DNA of 64,000 bases, from the NCBI RefSeq assembly GCF_000771405.1, contig NZ_JDUI01000001.1, positions 124,001 through 188,000 of the forward strand, read 5' to 3'. Under the pieces are notes generated by a model, which was not told where the DNA came from, searched no databases, and was given only the letters and a program-made list of their open reading frames with translations. Made by a program: the position numbers and the translations under genes. Position 1 is the first letter of the stretch. Each line of letters opens with the position of its first letter. Source of the DNA: Bifidobacterium pullorum DSM 20433 (GTDB lineage Bacteria > Actinomycetota > Actinomycetes > Actinomycetales > Bifidobacteriaceae). Shown piece after piece: positions 1 to 8,239 of this stretch.

Positions 1-104
1 ATCAGCCCGATGAGCCAATCCAATGCACGGGCCTGATACTCGCCCAGGTCCAGGCCTTTGAACCGCCGCCCGATGTGCCAGTCCGATGTGTGGAGCACTC
101 GCAT
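1..104 (-). CDS. sbcD: Exonuclease SbcD, N-terminal fragment (runs off left edge)
   Basis: Only the first 34 codons are in the window, read leftwards from an ATG at 104. The peptide begins MRVLHTSDWHIG, the metal-binding motif (D8, H10) of the Mre11/SbcD nuclease family. SbcD forms with SbcC an ATP-dependent complex that trims DNA hairpins and double-strand ends. A purine-rich Shine-Dalgarno (GGAAAGGAAGG on the minus strand) lies just upstream at about 109-120. The gene is divergent from the macrodomain gene at 229, and the two share a short intergenic region with an 18-bp palindrome. The rest of the gene, and probably sbcC, lies beyond the edge. Confidence 0.85.
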   Translation of the reverse strand, partial: MRVLHTSDWHIGRRFKGLDLGEYQARALDWLIGL

Positions 105-154
105 GGCAACCTTCCTTTCCGTCGCTGCCCCCATTCTTCCACGCCCTTTCAGCG

Positions 155-172
155 ACGGTAGATATCTACCGT
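155..172. promoter_or_regulatory. 18-bp perfect palindrome, probable operator
   Basis: ACGGTAGATATCTACCGT is a perfect palindrome centred between sbcD and the macrodomain gene. A -10-like TACAAT lies at 177-182, and the -35 region of that promoter would fall at the left edge of the palindrome. A repressor bound here would cover the promoter. The cognate regulator is not identifiable from the window. Confidence 0.5.
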
Positions 173-228
173 TTACTACAATGGGCCGTGTCGGATATGG
201 CCGCATCATAAGCAAAGGAGCGTGGACC

Positions 229-732
229 ATGGCCTTGGAAATCGTGCGCGGCGACATCACCACCATGGCGGTGGACGTCATCGTGAACGCGGCGAATCCA
301 CAACTGCAGATGGGAGGCGGCGTATGCGGCGCCATCTTCCGCGCCGCCGGAGCCCGTCGCTTGCAGGAGGCCTGCGATCGGCTCGCGCCCATCGCCACCG
401 GCAAAGCCGTCATCACCGACGGGTTCGGCCTGCCCGCGCGCCACATCATCCACACGCCCGGCCCCGTGTGGCGCGGCGGCACACGCGGCGAGGAAGGCAA
501 GCTGCGCGCCTGCTATCGCAACAGCCTGACATTGGCCGCCGAACACGGCTGCGCCAGCATCGCCTTCCCGTTGATCTCCGGCGGCATCTACGGATATCCC
601 GTCGAGGACGCAATCCGCATCGCCATCGAGGAGATGCGCACGTTCCTTATGGACCCCGAGCACGCCGACATGACCGTCATCCTGGCGTTGTTCGACGAGG
701 CCACCTATCGCATCGCCCAGCGGTGCCAATAA
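229..732 (+). CDS. Macro-domain protein (ADP-ribose binding or hydrolysing)
   Basis: This 167-aa protein is essentially one macrodomain. The adenosine/ribose loop reads VNAANPQLQMGGGVCGAIFRAAG, seen here as the VNAAN motif followed by the GGGV turn, and the second phosphate loop is the SGGIYGYP segment. Family members remove ADP-ribose from proteins or hydrolyse O-acetyl-ADP-ribose in the cytoplasm. The start is the ATG at 229 because AAAGGAG lies 8 nt upstream; a longer open frame back to 58 has no ribosome site and crosses the promoter. The nitrilase-family gene follows after 26 nt in the same direction and is probably co-transcribed. Confidence 0.85.
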   Translation: MALEIVRGDITTMAVDVIVNAANPQLQMGGGVCGAIFRAAGARRLQEACDRLAPIATGKAVITDGFGLPARHIIHTPGPVWRGGTRGEEGKLRACYRNSLTLAAEHGCASIAFPLISGGIYGYPVEDAIRIAIEEMRTFLMDPEHADMTVILALFDEATYRIAQRCQ

Positions 733-758
733 GACCATAGCCCCAAAGGAGTCACGCT

Positions 759-1673
759 ATGCCGCGAGTATTGACCATCGCTCTGCTGCAGATCAGCCCG
801 ACCGGCACGCTGGCCGGCAATCTGGCCAAAGGCATCCAGACCTGCCGCCGCGCCGCGGAGCTTGGGGCGGATATCGCCCTGTTCCCGGAGATGTGGAGCA
901 ACGGGTACGCGTTGCACGGCCGACCCGTCGAGGATTGGACATCCGAGGCGATTGACACGGACGGCGACTTCATCGGCGCATTCGGCAAGCTGGCCCGCGA
1001 GCTGAACATGGCGATCGGCGTGACGCTTCTGGAACGGCACGAAGGCGGCCCGCGCAATGCCCTGGTGCTGTTCGACCGGTTCGGCGAGCGCCGGCTCGGC
1101 TACGCCAAGGTGCACACCTGCGACTTCGATGTGGAACGCCATCTGACTCCGGGGCACGAGTTCCCCGTGTGCACACTCGACACCGCCGCCGGCCCCGTGC
1201 ACGTCGGCGCGATGATCTGCTTCGATCGAGAGTTCCCGGAAACCGCCCGAATCCTCATGCTCAACGGCGCGGAGCTCATCCTGGTGCCCAACGCCTGCCC
1301 GATGGAGATCAACCGTCTGTCACAGCTGAGGGCGCGCGCCTATGAGAACATGACCGCGATCGCAACCTGCAACTATCCGGATTCCGTGCCGGGATGCAAC
1401 GGCAATTCCACCGTGTTCGACGGCGTCGCCTACCTGCCCGACGGCCCCGGCGAGGATGGCTCGAGGGATATGCGCTTGCTGCAGACCGACGGCGCCGAAG
1501 GCGTGTTCGTCGCCGAGCTCGATCTGGACCAGCTGCGGGACTATCGGGAACATGAGGTGCAGGGCAACGCCTATCGGCATCCGGAACTCTACGGGATGCT
1601 GTGCAGCGGGGCGGTCGAGCCGCCGTTCGTCAGGCCGGACCGGCGCGTCGTCCCCATGCCGGAACGCGGTTAG
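759..1673 (+). CDS. Carbon-nitrogen hydrolase (nitrilase superfamily amidase)
   Basis: This 304-aa cytoplasmic hydrolase of the nitrilase superfamily carries the Glu-Lys-Cys triad: E44 in LFPEMWSNGY, K117 in YAKVHTCDFD and C154 in GAMICFDREFPE. Members cleave carbon-nitrogen bonds of amides or N-carbamoyl compounds. The sequence does not settle the substrate; N-carbamoylputrescine or omega-amides are the usual possibilities. Start ATG at 759 has AAAGGAG at 745-751. It sits directly behind the macrodomain gene. Its stop codon overlaps in antiparallel fashion with the stop of the convergent glycerate kinase gene (1670-1673), leaving no intergenic terminator. Confidence 0.87.
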   Translation: MPRVLTIALLQISPTGTLAGNLAKGIQTCRRAAELGADIALFPEMWSNGYALHGRPVEDWTSEAIDTDGDFIGAFGKLARELNMAIGVTLLERHEGGPRNALVLFDRFGERRLGYAKVHTCDFDVERHLTPGHEFPVCTLDTAAGPVHVGAMICFDREFPETARILMLNGAELILVPNACPMEINRLSQLRARAYENMTAIATCNYPDSVPGCNGNSTVFDGVAYLPDGPGEDGSRDMRLLQTDGAEGVFVAELDLDQLRDYREHEVQGNAYRHPELYGMLCSGAVEPPFVRPDRRVVPMPERG

Positions 1674-2800
1674 GAGGCTAGCAGGCGCATCACCTGTTCG
1701 GCGGTGCGCTCCAGGTTCCGCGAGGCGCCGGCAAGTGCCTCCTGCAGGGATACGGCTCCGGGTTGGATACCGAACATGGCGGTGAAACCCAAGGCATTCA
1801 GTTGTTCCGCGCCCTCCCCGATGCTGCCGGCGAGTGCGATGACACGGCATGCGGGAGCCGCCTCATGCACCGCGCGCGCCACACCCATCGGCGTCTTGCC
1901 GTATTGCGTTTGTCCGTCGATGCGTCCTTCACCGGTGAAACAGTAGTCGGCGCCGACCGCCCGCTCCTTGAGCCCGACGGTTTCGATGACAAGGTCGATG
2001 CCGGAACGCATGGTGGCGTCCGCGAACGCGAGGAACCCGGCGCCGAGTCCGCCCGCCGCACCCGCTCCGGGGATTGCGTCCACGCTGCGACCGGTATCGC
2101 GACGGATGACCTCCGCATAGTGGTTCAAGGCCCGGTCGAGTTGTTCGACCATGGCGGGCGTCGCGCCTTTCTGCGGCCCGAAGACCGCCGATGCGCCGTC
2201 GGGGCCGGTCAGCGGGTTGGTGACGTCGCTGGCCAAGACGATCGGCGTGCGCGCGATACGCGAGTCGAGGCCGGTGCAATCGATGCGGTCGAGGTCGGCG
2301 AGCGCCGCTCCCCCGCCCGGCAGGTTGCAACCATCGGCGTCGAACAACCGAACACCGAGAGCCTGGGCCATGCCTGCGCCGCCATCATTGGTGGCGCTGC
2401 CGCCGAGTCCGACGATGATGCGTTCCGCGCCGCGGCCGAGTGCGTCGAGAATCAGTTCGCCGACGCCGCGCGTGGTGGCGCGCAACGGGTCGGGCGTGGT
2501 GCCGACGAGATGCAGTCCCGCGGCTTCGGCCATCTCGATGACGGCCGTCGCGCCATCGCCGAGGATGCCGTATGTGGCGGCGACCGATTCGCCCAATGGT
2601 CCGGTGACGCGGGTCGAGATCAGGCGGCCGCCGGTGGCGTCGACCAGGGCGCGGACCGTGCCTTCGCCGCCATCCGCCATGGGGATGGGGATGATGTCGG
2701 CGTCGGGAGTCACGCGCCGCACGCCGCGTTCGATGGCGTCCGCGGCCTGCCGCGCAGTCAGGCTGCCTTTGAACGAGTCGGGGGCGATGATGATCTTCAT
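1670..2800 (-). CDS. glxK: Glycerate kinase
   Basis: The 376-aa protein belongs to the GarK/GlxK glycerate 2-kinase family and phosphorylates glycerate with ATP to feed lower glycolysis. The N-terminus MKIIIAPDSFKGSLTA and the segments PMADGGEGT, GLGGSATNDGG and FTGEGRIDGQT are the family signatures; the length is typical. The start is placed at the ATG at 2800 because MKIIIAPDSFKGS is the normal amino terminus. GGAGG lies upstream, slightly further away than usual, with an out-of-frame ATG between. It is convergent with the nitrilase-family gene and divergent from the GNAT gene at 2926. Confidence 0.92.
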   Translation of the reverse strand: MKIIIAPDSFKGSLTARQAADAIERGVRRVTPDADIIPIPMADGGEGTVRALVDATGGRLISTRVTGPLGESVAATYGILGDGATAVIEMAEAAGLHLVGTTPDPLRATTRGVGELILDALGRGAERIIVGLGGSATNDGGAGMAQALGVRLFDADGCNLPGGGAALADLDRIDCTGLDSRIARTPIVLASDVTNPLTGPDGASAVFGPQKGATPAMVEQLDRALNHYAEVIRRDTGRSVDAIPGAGAAGGLGAGFLAFADATMRSGIDLVIETVGLKERAVGADYCFTGEGRIDGQTQYGKTPMGVARAVHEAAPACRVIALAGSIGEGAEQLNALGFTAMFGIQPGAVSLQEALAGASRNLERTAEQVMRLLAS

Positions 2801-2925
2801 GGGATTCCATGCTCCTCCTGCGACGCGACAGCTACGGCATTGCGGCTCAACGGTTCCGGGAATGGAGTCGGCTATCCGCTGATACCATCGAAGAGCACGA
2901 ATCGGACCATGGATGGGAGTTGATG

Positions 2926-3504
2926 ATGATCGTTCGCACCGCATCGGTGGATGAGCTGCCGCAGATTGAGGCGATGTACACCGCTATCGTGGATGCGATG
3001 CAGAACACGCCGTTGGACGTGTGGTGGCAGATGGGATCGCATCCCTCGCACGAGATGCTGTTGGACGCCGCATCCGACGGAAACCTGCTGGTGGCGGTTG
3101 ACGAAGAAAGCGACAAACACAACGTGGCTGACGTTGGAGACGGTGCCACGGAAACAGCCAATCCAGTGCTGGGCGCCTGCATTCTCAACGGAGTTCAAGG
3201 CGTGGATTATGGAATCATCGATTGGGATGTGCAGTGCGATGATGCGGAGGTCAACGTGCTGCATCTGCTGGGGGTTTCACCCGCCGCGCGCGGCCGCGGC
3301 GTGGGACGTGCAATCATCGACAAGGCCGCCGCGATGGCGATGGAACGCGGTATGAAGTCACTGAGGCTCGACACATTCGATAACAATGCGCCGGCCATCG
3401 CGCTGTACCGCTCCTGCGGGTTCACCGACCATGGCGTATATGAGGTCCATGTGGGTCGCGGGCTGATTCATGCCTCGCATCTTATGGAGATGGATCTGCG
3501 ATAG
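2926..3504 (+). CDS. GNAT-family N-acetyltransferase
   Basis: This 192-aa protein is a single GNAT domain. The acetyl-CoA pyrophosphate loop is VSPAARGRGVGRAII, and the C-terminal strand-helix is NAPAIALYRSCGF, typical of Rim-like acetyltransferases. The substrate is unknown. The start is taken as the second ATG of a doublet (2923/2926), since GGGAG at 2915-2919 gives 6-nt spacing. The gene is monocistronic and is the last ordinary chromosomal-looking gene before the accessory region begins at about 3.5 kb. Confidence 0.85.
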   Translation: MIVRTASVDELPQIEAMYTAIVDAMQNTPLDVWWQMGSHPSHEMLLDAASDGNLLVAVDEESDKHNVADVGDGATETANPVLGACILNGVQGVDYGIIDWDVQCDDAEVNVLHLLGVSPAARGRGVGRAIIDKAAAMAMERGMKSLRLDTFDNNAPAIALYRSCGFTDHGVYEVHVGRGLIHASHLMEMDLR

Positions 3505-3597
3505 ATTCACACACGTTGTGCAATATTCTGCGCGATATGTCGTGCCAGTACCATTGCTTAGTCCAAGGCTGCGCATCCGAATTGTGTGCCGACTTCG

Positions 3598-3617
3598 ATA
3601 TAGCAGTTATGCTATAT
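3598..3617. promoter_or_regulatory. Inverted-repeat operator of the toxin-antitoxin operon
   Basis: ATATAGCA (3598-3605), GTTA, TGCTATAT (3610-3617): perfect 8-bp arms ending 8 nt before the antitoxin ATG. No Shine-Dalgarno is visible between it and the ATG, so the message may be leaderless or nearly so. The XRE domain of the antitoxin is the obvious candidate to bind this site. Confidence 0.6.
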
Positions 3618-3624
3618 TCGATAC

Positions 3625-4122
3625 ATGGCGATGATTGACGATTTGAGGCAGGAGCGCATTCGCCGCGGGCTGAGTCAGGCGGCGGTCTCGCATGCGATGG
3701 GTACCACGCAATCGGCCGTGTCGCGCGCAGAACATGGCGGAAATCCAACGCAGGATTTCCTACAGCGGTATCAGAAAGCTCTGGATACCTATCCCAGTTC
3801 CAGCACGCTGGACATCGAAACCATCCGACTGCTGGTCAAAGATATTGCCCGGCGTAACGACGTCGCCGAATTGTATGCGTATGGATCGTTTGTGCAAGGC
3901 TGCCCCCGGCCAGATTCCGACATCGACCTGTTATACCGCAAGAACGCCGGTACTGAACACGGCCTATTCGAAACCGCGCACCTTAAGGACGAACTGGAAT
4001 CGGCACTTGGCAGGACCGTGTCGCTGCTCTCCTTCGACGCACTGGAACACAAGGCCGCTCACAGCCGAGCCAGCAAGCGATTCCTGGAACACATCCGCCC
4101 CGATCTGGTGCGTGTAGCATGA
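3625..4122 (+). CDS. XRE HTH - minimal nucleotidyltransferase (MNT) fusion, antitoxin
   Basis: This 165-aa protein has two parts. Residues 5-55 are a Cro/C1-type helix-turn-helix (RRGLSQAAVSHAMGTTQSAVSRAE). Residues 75-160 are a minimal nucleotidyltransferase with the GSX10DXD signature (G87-S88, D99 and D101). In type VII MntA/HepT systems the MNT protein neutralises the HEPN toxin by AMPylating a tyrosine next to its active site. Many MntA proteins lack a DNA-binding domain, so the fused XRE part is expected to autoregulate through the palindrome at 3598-3617. The stop overlaps the toxin start by 4 nt (ATGA), the usual coupling in such pairs. Confidence 0.85.
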   Translation: MAMIDDLRQERIRRGLSQAAVSHAMGTTQSAVSRAEHGGNPTQDFLQRYQKALDTYPSSSTLDIETIRLLVKDIARRNDVAELYAYGSFVQGCPRPDSDIDLLYRKNAGTEHGLFETAHLKDELESALGRTVSLLSFDALEHKAAHSRASKRFLEHIRPDLVRVA

Positions 4123-4487
4123 ACGCTCAACCCCACACCGATCAACGATTCCGCGACGAAACCACGTTGCTGCGCTTGGTGGAGCATCTTGGTTTTGCGG
4201 TCCAAGATGCAGCCAAGGCACCATCTGCAGCCGATCTGGAAGACAACAGGCCGCTGCTGAACTCAGTGGCCATGGAGCTTATCCAAGCCCAGGAAGCAGC
4301 GAACCAACTTTCCGATGCGTTCATCTCCGAAATACCCGACCTACCCTGGCCGCAGCTGCGCGGATTACGCAACATCATCGTCCATGAATATGACGCCATC
4401 GACGCCGACGAGCTCTATCGCACCGTCACCGTCGATGTCCCACATCTCATCGAATTGCTGCAACCGATTGTTAACGCTATCGAATAA
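4119..4487 (+). CDS. HEPN-domain RNase toxin (HepT-like, DUF86)
   Basis: This 122-aa helical protein carries the HEPN RX4HXY motif near its end: R84, H89 and Y91 in the segment RNIIVHEY. In HepT toxins Arg and His form a metal-independent RNase site, and the Tyr is the target modified by the MNT antitoxin. Translation is coupled to the upstream antitoxin through an ATGA overlap. All three motif residues are intact and the length is normal, so the pair looks functional. It forms the left edge of the defence island. Confidence 0.85.
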   Translation: MNAQPHTDQRFRDETTLLRLVEHLGFAVQDAAKAPSAADLEDNRPLLNSVAMELIQAQEAANQLSDAFISEIPDLPWPQLRGLRNIIVHEYDAIDADELYRTVTVDVPHLIELLQPIVNAIE

Positions 4488-4655
4488 TCCACGAGTCTCT
4501 ACGCCATTACTCGCCTCTAAGGCTGAGCGCAAACGGTAAGGAACATCCGCAGATGGAAAAACAGCAATCCGCGCACAGTTCAGCCAGCCACACTATTAAA
4601 CAGTCATCTTCTACCCACGGCGCAAGGAGCATGCTTCCAATCAAACGCCTTATTT

Positions 4656-5645
4656 TCATTCCTTCATTCTTTCAAGTAAATCCTTCGATTCCTCGGTCAA
4701 CGACCCATCTTCGGCAAGCATCGGGGTGTCCACCACAGTCTTGATGGAAATCGCAGTGGACACGACCGTACCGATGACGCCTTTGCTTTCGTCCGAATAC
4801 ACGGAATAGTCCTCGCCTTCGGTCGCGATGATGTCCTCCATCCGGCGGATCAGCGGCAGGAAATATGCATCGAGCCTGGTAAGCAAAGCATATAGCATAT
4901 ACGTACGTCGGCGAATGGCGATACATTGTTCGGCACCGGCCTCCATCTCCTCGCAATATTGGTCGGTCTGTGCGGCATATGCTTTGGCGTTCTCCAGATT
5001 CTTACCCGCTTTGGCTCCTACGATCATGCCCATGACAAGCAGCGCAGGCCCCGTCACCAACCCACCGAGTACCGCCATGCCGCCCGCGATTCCCATGCCG
5101 CCGGCGGCAAGCGATCCACCTCCGAAGAACGCCAGAGTGGCGTTCGAGGCGGCGACGCCGCTGAGAGTGCTGATGGCCGTGCCTGTTGATGCGGTCGCGA
5201 GCGCGGAAGCGGCGCTATATGCGCCGAATGCGGTCAATGCACCGCCCGCGACGCCGGTCACGCCTCCCTGCAACATCGATGAAGCGAATCCGTTCATCTT
5301 CTTCAATTCGTCGAAATCAGCCTGTTCCGCATGAAACCGCTTGGCCTCGAACAAACCTTCGGTCTCGGAGAATTCGACGTTCTTCAATCGCGTGAACGCA
5401 CCGAGAAAACGGCCGATATTCCCTTCAAGGATGACGAGTTTTTCTCTACCGAGCTCCTCCATGGCATTGTTGCATTGTTTACGAAGCTCCTCCAGTCTTG
5501 ACGCCGCCAGTTCGGAACGAGTTTTTGAATCGTCGTTGAGCTTTTTCGCCTTGCCATGGTCGCTCACCCCCTTAACGAACATCCCCGTGCCCGACATGGC
5601 GGATACGACTGCGGCTCCGATGAACAGCGGCACGAACACTGGCAT
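4656..5645 (-). CDS. Glycine-rich membrane-type protein of unknown function (gene 3 of cluster)
   Basis: The 329-aa product has an N-terminal hydrophobic segment (about residues 5-27). A charged, probably coiled-coil region follows (about 30-115), then a long Gly/Ala-rich stretch (about 120-215) with repeated small-xxx-small spacing like a glycine zipper. A charged helical domain with clustered arginines and aromatics (about 240-275) precedes an acidic C-terminus. I do not recognise a named family. The middle resembles pore-forming or membrane-inserting helical hairpins, but that is inference. It is the last of three minus-strand genes (8160 down to 4656); GGAGAGGAAA precedes the ATG. Confidence 0.7.
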   Translation of the reverse strand: MPVFVPLFIGAAVVSAMSGTGMFVKGVSDHGKAKKLNDDSKTRSELAASRLEELRKQCNNAMEELGREKLVILEGNIGRFLGAFTRLKNVEFSETEGLFEAKRFHAEQADFDELKKMNGFASSMLQGGVTGVAGGALTAFGAYSAASALATASTGTAISTLSGVAASNATLAFFGGGSLAAGGMGIAGGMAVLGGLVTGPALLVMGMIVGAKAGKNLENAKAYAAQTDQYCEEMEAGAEQCIAIRRRTYMLYALLTRLDAYFLPLIRRMEDIIATEGEDYSVYSDESKGVIGTVVSTAISIKTVVDTPMLAEDGSLTEESKDLLERMKE

Positions 5646-5708
5646 GATAGTTTCCTCTCCCCTGACGGTTCTTTTTGTATGCTGTACGTTCTCTCCGAGA
5701 CCTGTGCG

Positions 5709-6566
5709 TCACTTCTTGCCGAATAACCCGCCGAAGACGTTCTTGGCGGCGCCCAGCGCGTTCTTGGCCTGTTTCTGTACCTCATCGCCAATGGGATTAA
5801 GCGCTCCCTCGATGGCATGGCCCGCCGAATTCAGAGCGGAACCGGCCTGTTCAAGCACCGGCTTCGCCGCGCTGCCCGCGGTATCCGCAACGTTCGCGGC
5901 CTGTTCCTGAACCCAATTGGCCGCGGGCGCGATTCCCCCCTCGATCTTTTCCTTCGCATGGTCGATAATATCCTTCTCCGGCATTTTAGCCTTGCCCGGC
6001 TTCGGTGCCAGTTCGTCACCGATAAGCTGTTCAGCCGCGCGTTGGATCGCCGCACACCGCTTATTCATTTCGTCGATGATGGGCTTGATCTCCGCATATG
6101 TGCCGTTGGAGGATTCCAAGTATCTTTTCTCATTAAGCACCGCGGAAGCGCTACGCATCAACTGTTCCATCTCTTGGAATACGTCCCTGTCGACCCCGCA
6201 ATGCCGGGCGACGTGACGAATCATCTTCAACTCGTCTTCCGAAGCGCCGCCGTCCGCAAACGAGATGGAAAGCATATTCCACACCAGCAGTCGAGAACTC
6301 ACCGCATCCTGAGCGTCCGTATCAACGGCGTGCAACGCATCGTCGACCGCTTCCACGAGCATTTCGAATCGATCCGTGGACAACGACGCCTGATTGACCG
6401 TGTTCCGGCACCCGTCCACCAGTTCTTCCCGGTAATTCCCGAACATCTGAGGATCGATGTCATTACCGATCGCGTCGAACATGTCGCGTTCCTCGTCGGT
6501 GACATGCTCGTCGACGGCAATCAGATAGTAATACGATGACAGCGCGTCTTTCGTCGAAACAAACAT
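5709..6566 (-). CDS. TerB-like protein with amphipathic C-terminal tail (gene 2 of cluster)
   Basis: In this 285-aa protein residues 1-125 resemble the TerB/DjlA-type all-helical domain: acidic segments VDEHVTDEER and SFADGGASEDELKMIRHVA, each resembling half of a duplicated metal-binding unit. A charged linker (about 165-200) leads to a C-terminal tail of alternating Ala/Gly and polar residues that reads as repeated amphipathic helices and ends in GGLFGKK. TerB domains occur in stress and phage-defence modules near membranes. AGGAGGAG lies upstream of the ATG. The gene starts 13 nt after the 526-aa gene stops, so the two are an operon. Confidence 0.7.
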   Translation of the reverse strand: MFVSTKDALSSYYYLIAVDEHVTDEERDMFDAIGNDIDPQMFGNYREELVDGCRNTVNQASLSTDRFEMLVEAVDDALHAVDTDAQDAVSSRLLVWNMLSISFADGGASEDELKMIRHVARHCGVDRDVFQEMEQLMRSASAVLNEKRYLESSNGTYAEIKPIIDEMNKRCAAIQRAAEQLIGDELAPKPGKAKMPEKDIIDHAKEKIEGGIAPAANWVQEQAANVADTAGSAAKPVLEQAGSALNSAGHAIEGALNPIGDEVQKQAKNALGAAKNVFGGLFGKK

Positions 6567-6579
6567 CGTCGCTCTCCTC

Positions 6580-8160
6580 CTATAGTTTCAGGCTCTCATC
6601 GGATGCCATCAGATCATTGAATTCGCTCATACTGCGGAATTGCGGTTTGCGTCCCAACACTTCGCAGATCTCGGCATTGCCTGCGATATAGCCGTCAGGA
6701 TCCTGATTGATAATCGCTTGGTCCATCGCCGCGAATCCGGCTTCGAATGATGTATAGCAGCGCTCGAAATACTGCTTGGCGAGCGTGTCCATTTCCACGC
6801 GATACCGACGAATTGCCTCAATCGCTTCCGCGCATTCCTTTTCCATGCGGATGCGATCCTCACGGGCGAGCTCATATTCCTCAAGCGCCATGGACAATTC
6901 TCGATACACGGCGAGAGCGGCCGAATATCCCACCGTGCTGCCGGCGACGGAAAGCGCCATCGTCGCCATCGTCCCCATACCCGCACCGGAGGCGGCCGCC
7001 GCTGCCGCTGCGGCACCCATCAGGCTGCCAATCTGACCGACGCCTTTCTCCCCCAGTTCCTCCACGCACTGGGCCGGCGTGATCTTACCTTGGCATAGAC
7101 GCACAACGCTTTTCCCTACTTCGACACCCGCCGAAGCCATGCCGGAGACGACGTTGGTTTGAGAGACATACCGCACATACTCACTCGCCGAATTCTGCAT
7201 GGCACCTTTGACCGCGGAACCGGCAAACGCCGTCACATATCCCATCGCAGCAGCGATGCCGACTGTTTTCCCGACTTTGCCTGCCGCTTCCTGCAAGTCC
7301 TCTTCGCCCTTAACATAAGCGACGAATTCTCGCACCAGGGACATGGCACCAGTCACAGCGGCCACGTTCAATGCCTGCTGGACGCCGGCCTTGTGAGCGA
7401 CACCGATCACATCCTTGACAGTGGCCCACTTGGGATGCTGGACGGCCTCCATAGCCTCACGGCGGGTCAGACCGCTTTTGCGAAGCTTGCTTTTGATGGT
7501 CCGCAGCTTGTCGATTTTGCCCTGAATCTCGGCCTTCTTATTCGGCGAGGCATTCTCCAACAGATCGTTCAGTTCATCCAACCGTTGATCGATAAGACCT
7601 GGAGTGCCGTTACCCCCTATGAGTGCAGCGTAATCGTCATCGGCGATGTCTACAACAACGTCTCCTTCAAAGTAACGCTGATACTCTTTGCTTTGCAATT
7701 TTCGCAGCAGATCCTTGTGAGATGAACCCACGAATTTCATCTGCTCGGCACCACCAGAAACCGTCTCGCCTTTGGCATCAACCTTGTTGATATCCACAAG
7801 CCAATCATTGGCCACGCCCGTTCGATCATCTTCGCGTATGTATCGTTCGTTGTCCCCATTGATAATAGCGCCGGCGTTTCGCCGTGCCACAGATTTGATT
7901 TCGGCCGCAAAGCCGGCTTGCTGTTTAAGCTGAATATTCCGATACCGTCCAGCGGCTTCCTTCTGCTCAACGATGGTTCTCAATGCACCGTGAGTATTCG
8001 ACACTTCATGGTTCCGACCCGCGTATGCAGCATAATGTTCGCGGGCGGCACTGCCAAAAAGCCGAACAATTTTATCGGTTTCCCCGTGCAATGCAGCATT
8101 GGCCATTTCGCCATCCAAGTTCCGTTTCTTCACCGGCGATTGAGTCTCATCTTCCGACAT
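6580..8160 (-). CDS. Large protein with central glycine-zipper helices, unknown function (gene 1 of cluster)
   Basis: In this 526-aa protein residues 1-120 are charged and helical. Residues 120-190 form a compact segment (WLVDINKVDAKGE and QMKFVGSSHKDLL). Residues 195-255 form a charged coiled coil. Residues 265-345 and 375-420 contain two Ala/Gly-rich hydrophobic stretches, and the C-terminus is a highly charged helix ending with a KPQFRSMSEF segment. It has no Walker motif and no recognisable catalytic triad. I recall similar full-length hypothetical proteins in Firmicutes and Proteobacteria but cannot name the family. It is the first gene of the three-gene cluster; its function is unknown. 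Confidence 0.7.
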   Translation of the reverse strand: MSEDETQSPVKKRNLDGEMANAALHGETDKIVRLFGSAAREHYAAYAGRNHEVSNTHGALRTIVEQKEAAGRYRNIQLKQQAGFAAEIKSVARRNAGAIINGDNERYIREDDRTGVANDWLVDINKVDAKGETVSGGAEQMKFVGSSHKDLLRKLQSKEYQRYFEGDVVVDIADDDYAALIGGNGTPGLIDQRLDELNDLLENASPNKKAEIQGKIDKLRTIKSKLRKSGLTRREAMEAVQHPKWATVKDVIGVAHKAGVQQALNVAAVTGAMSLVREFVAYVKGEEDLQEAAGKVGKTVGIAAAMGYVTAFAGSAVKGAMQNSASEYVRYVSQTNVVSGMASAGVEVGKSVVRLCQGKITPAQCVEELGEKGVGQIGSLMGAAAAAAAASGAGMGTMATMALSVAGSTVGYSAALAVYRELSMALEEYELAREDRIRMEKECAEAIEAIRRYRVEMDTLAKQYFERCYTSFEAGFAAMDQAIINQDPDGYIAGNAEICEVLGRKPQFRSMSEFNDLMASDESLKL

Positions 8161-8239
8161 ATTCAGCCCTTCATCTGAACTTCCGTTGTGCCCTAATTCA
8201 AAGAATAGCCCATGTCTCTTTGCAAGAATGTACTCCTAG

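Noticed and set aside
4553-4744. 63-codon open frame on the plus strand after the HEPN toxin
   Set aside because: It overlaps the 3' end of the 329-aa minus-strand gene, has low-complexity Ser/His content and no ribosome site.
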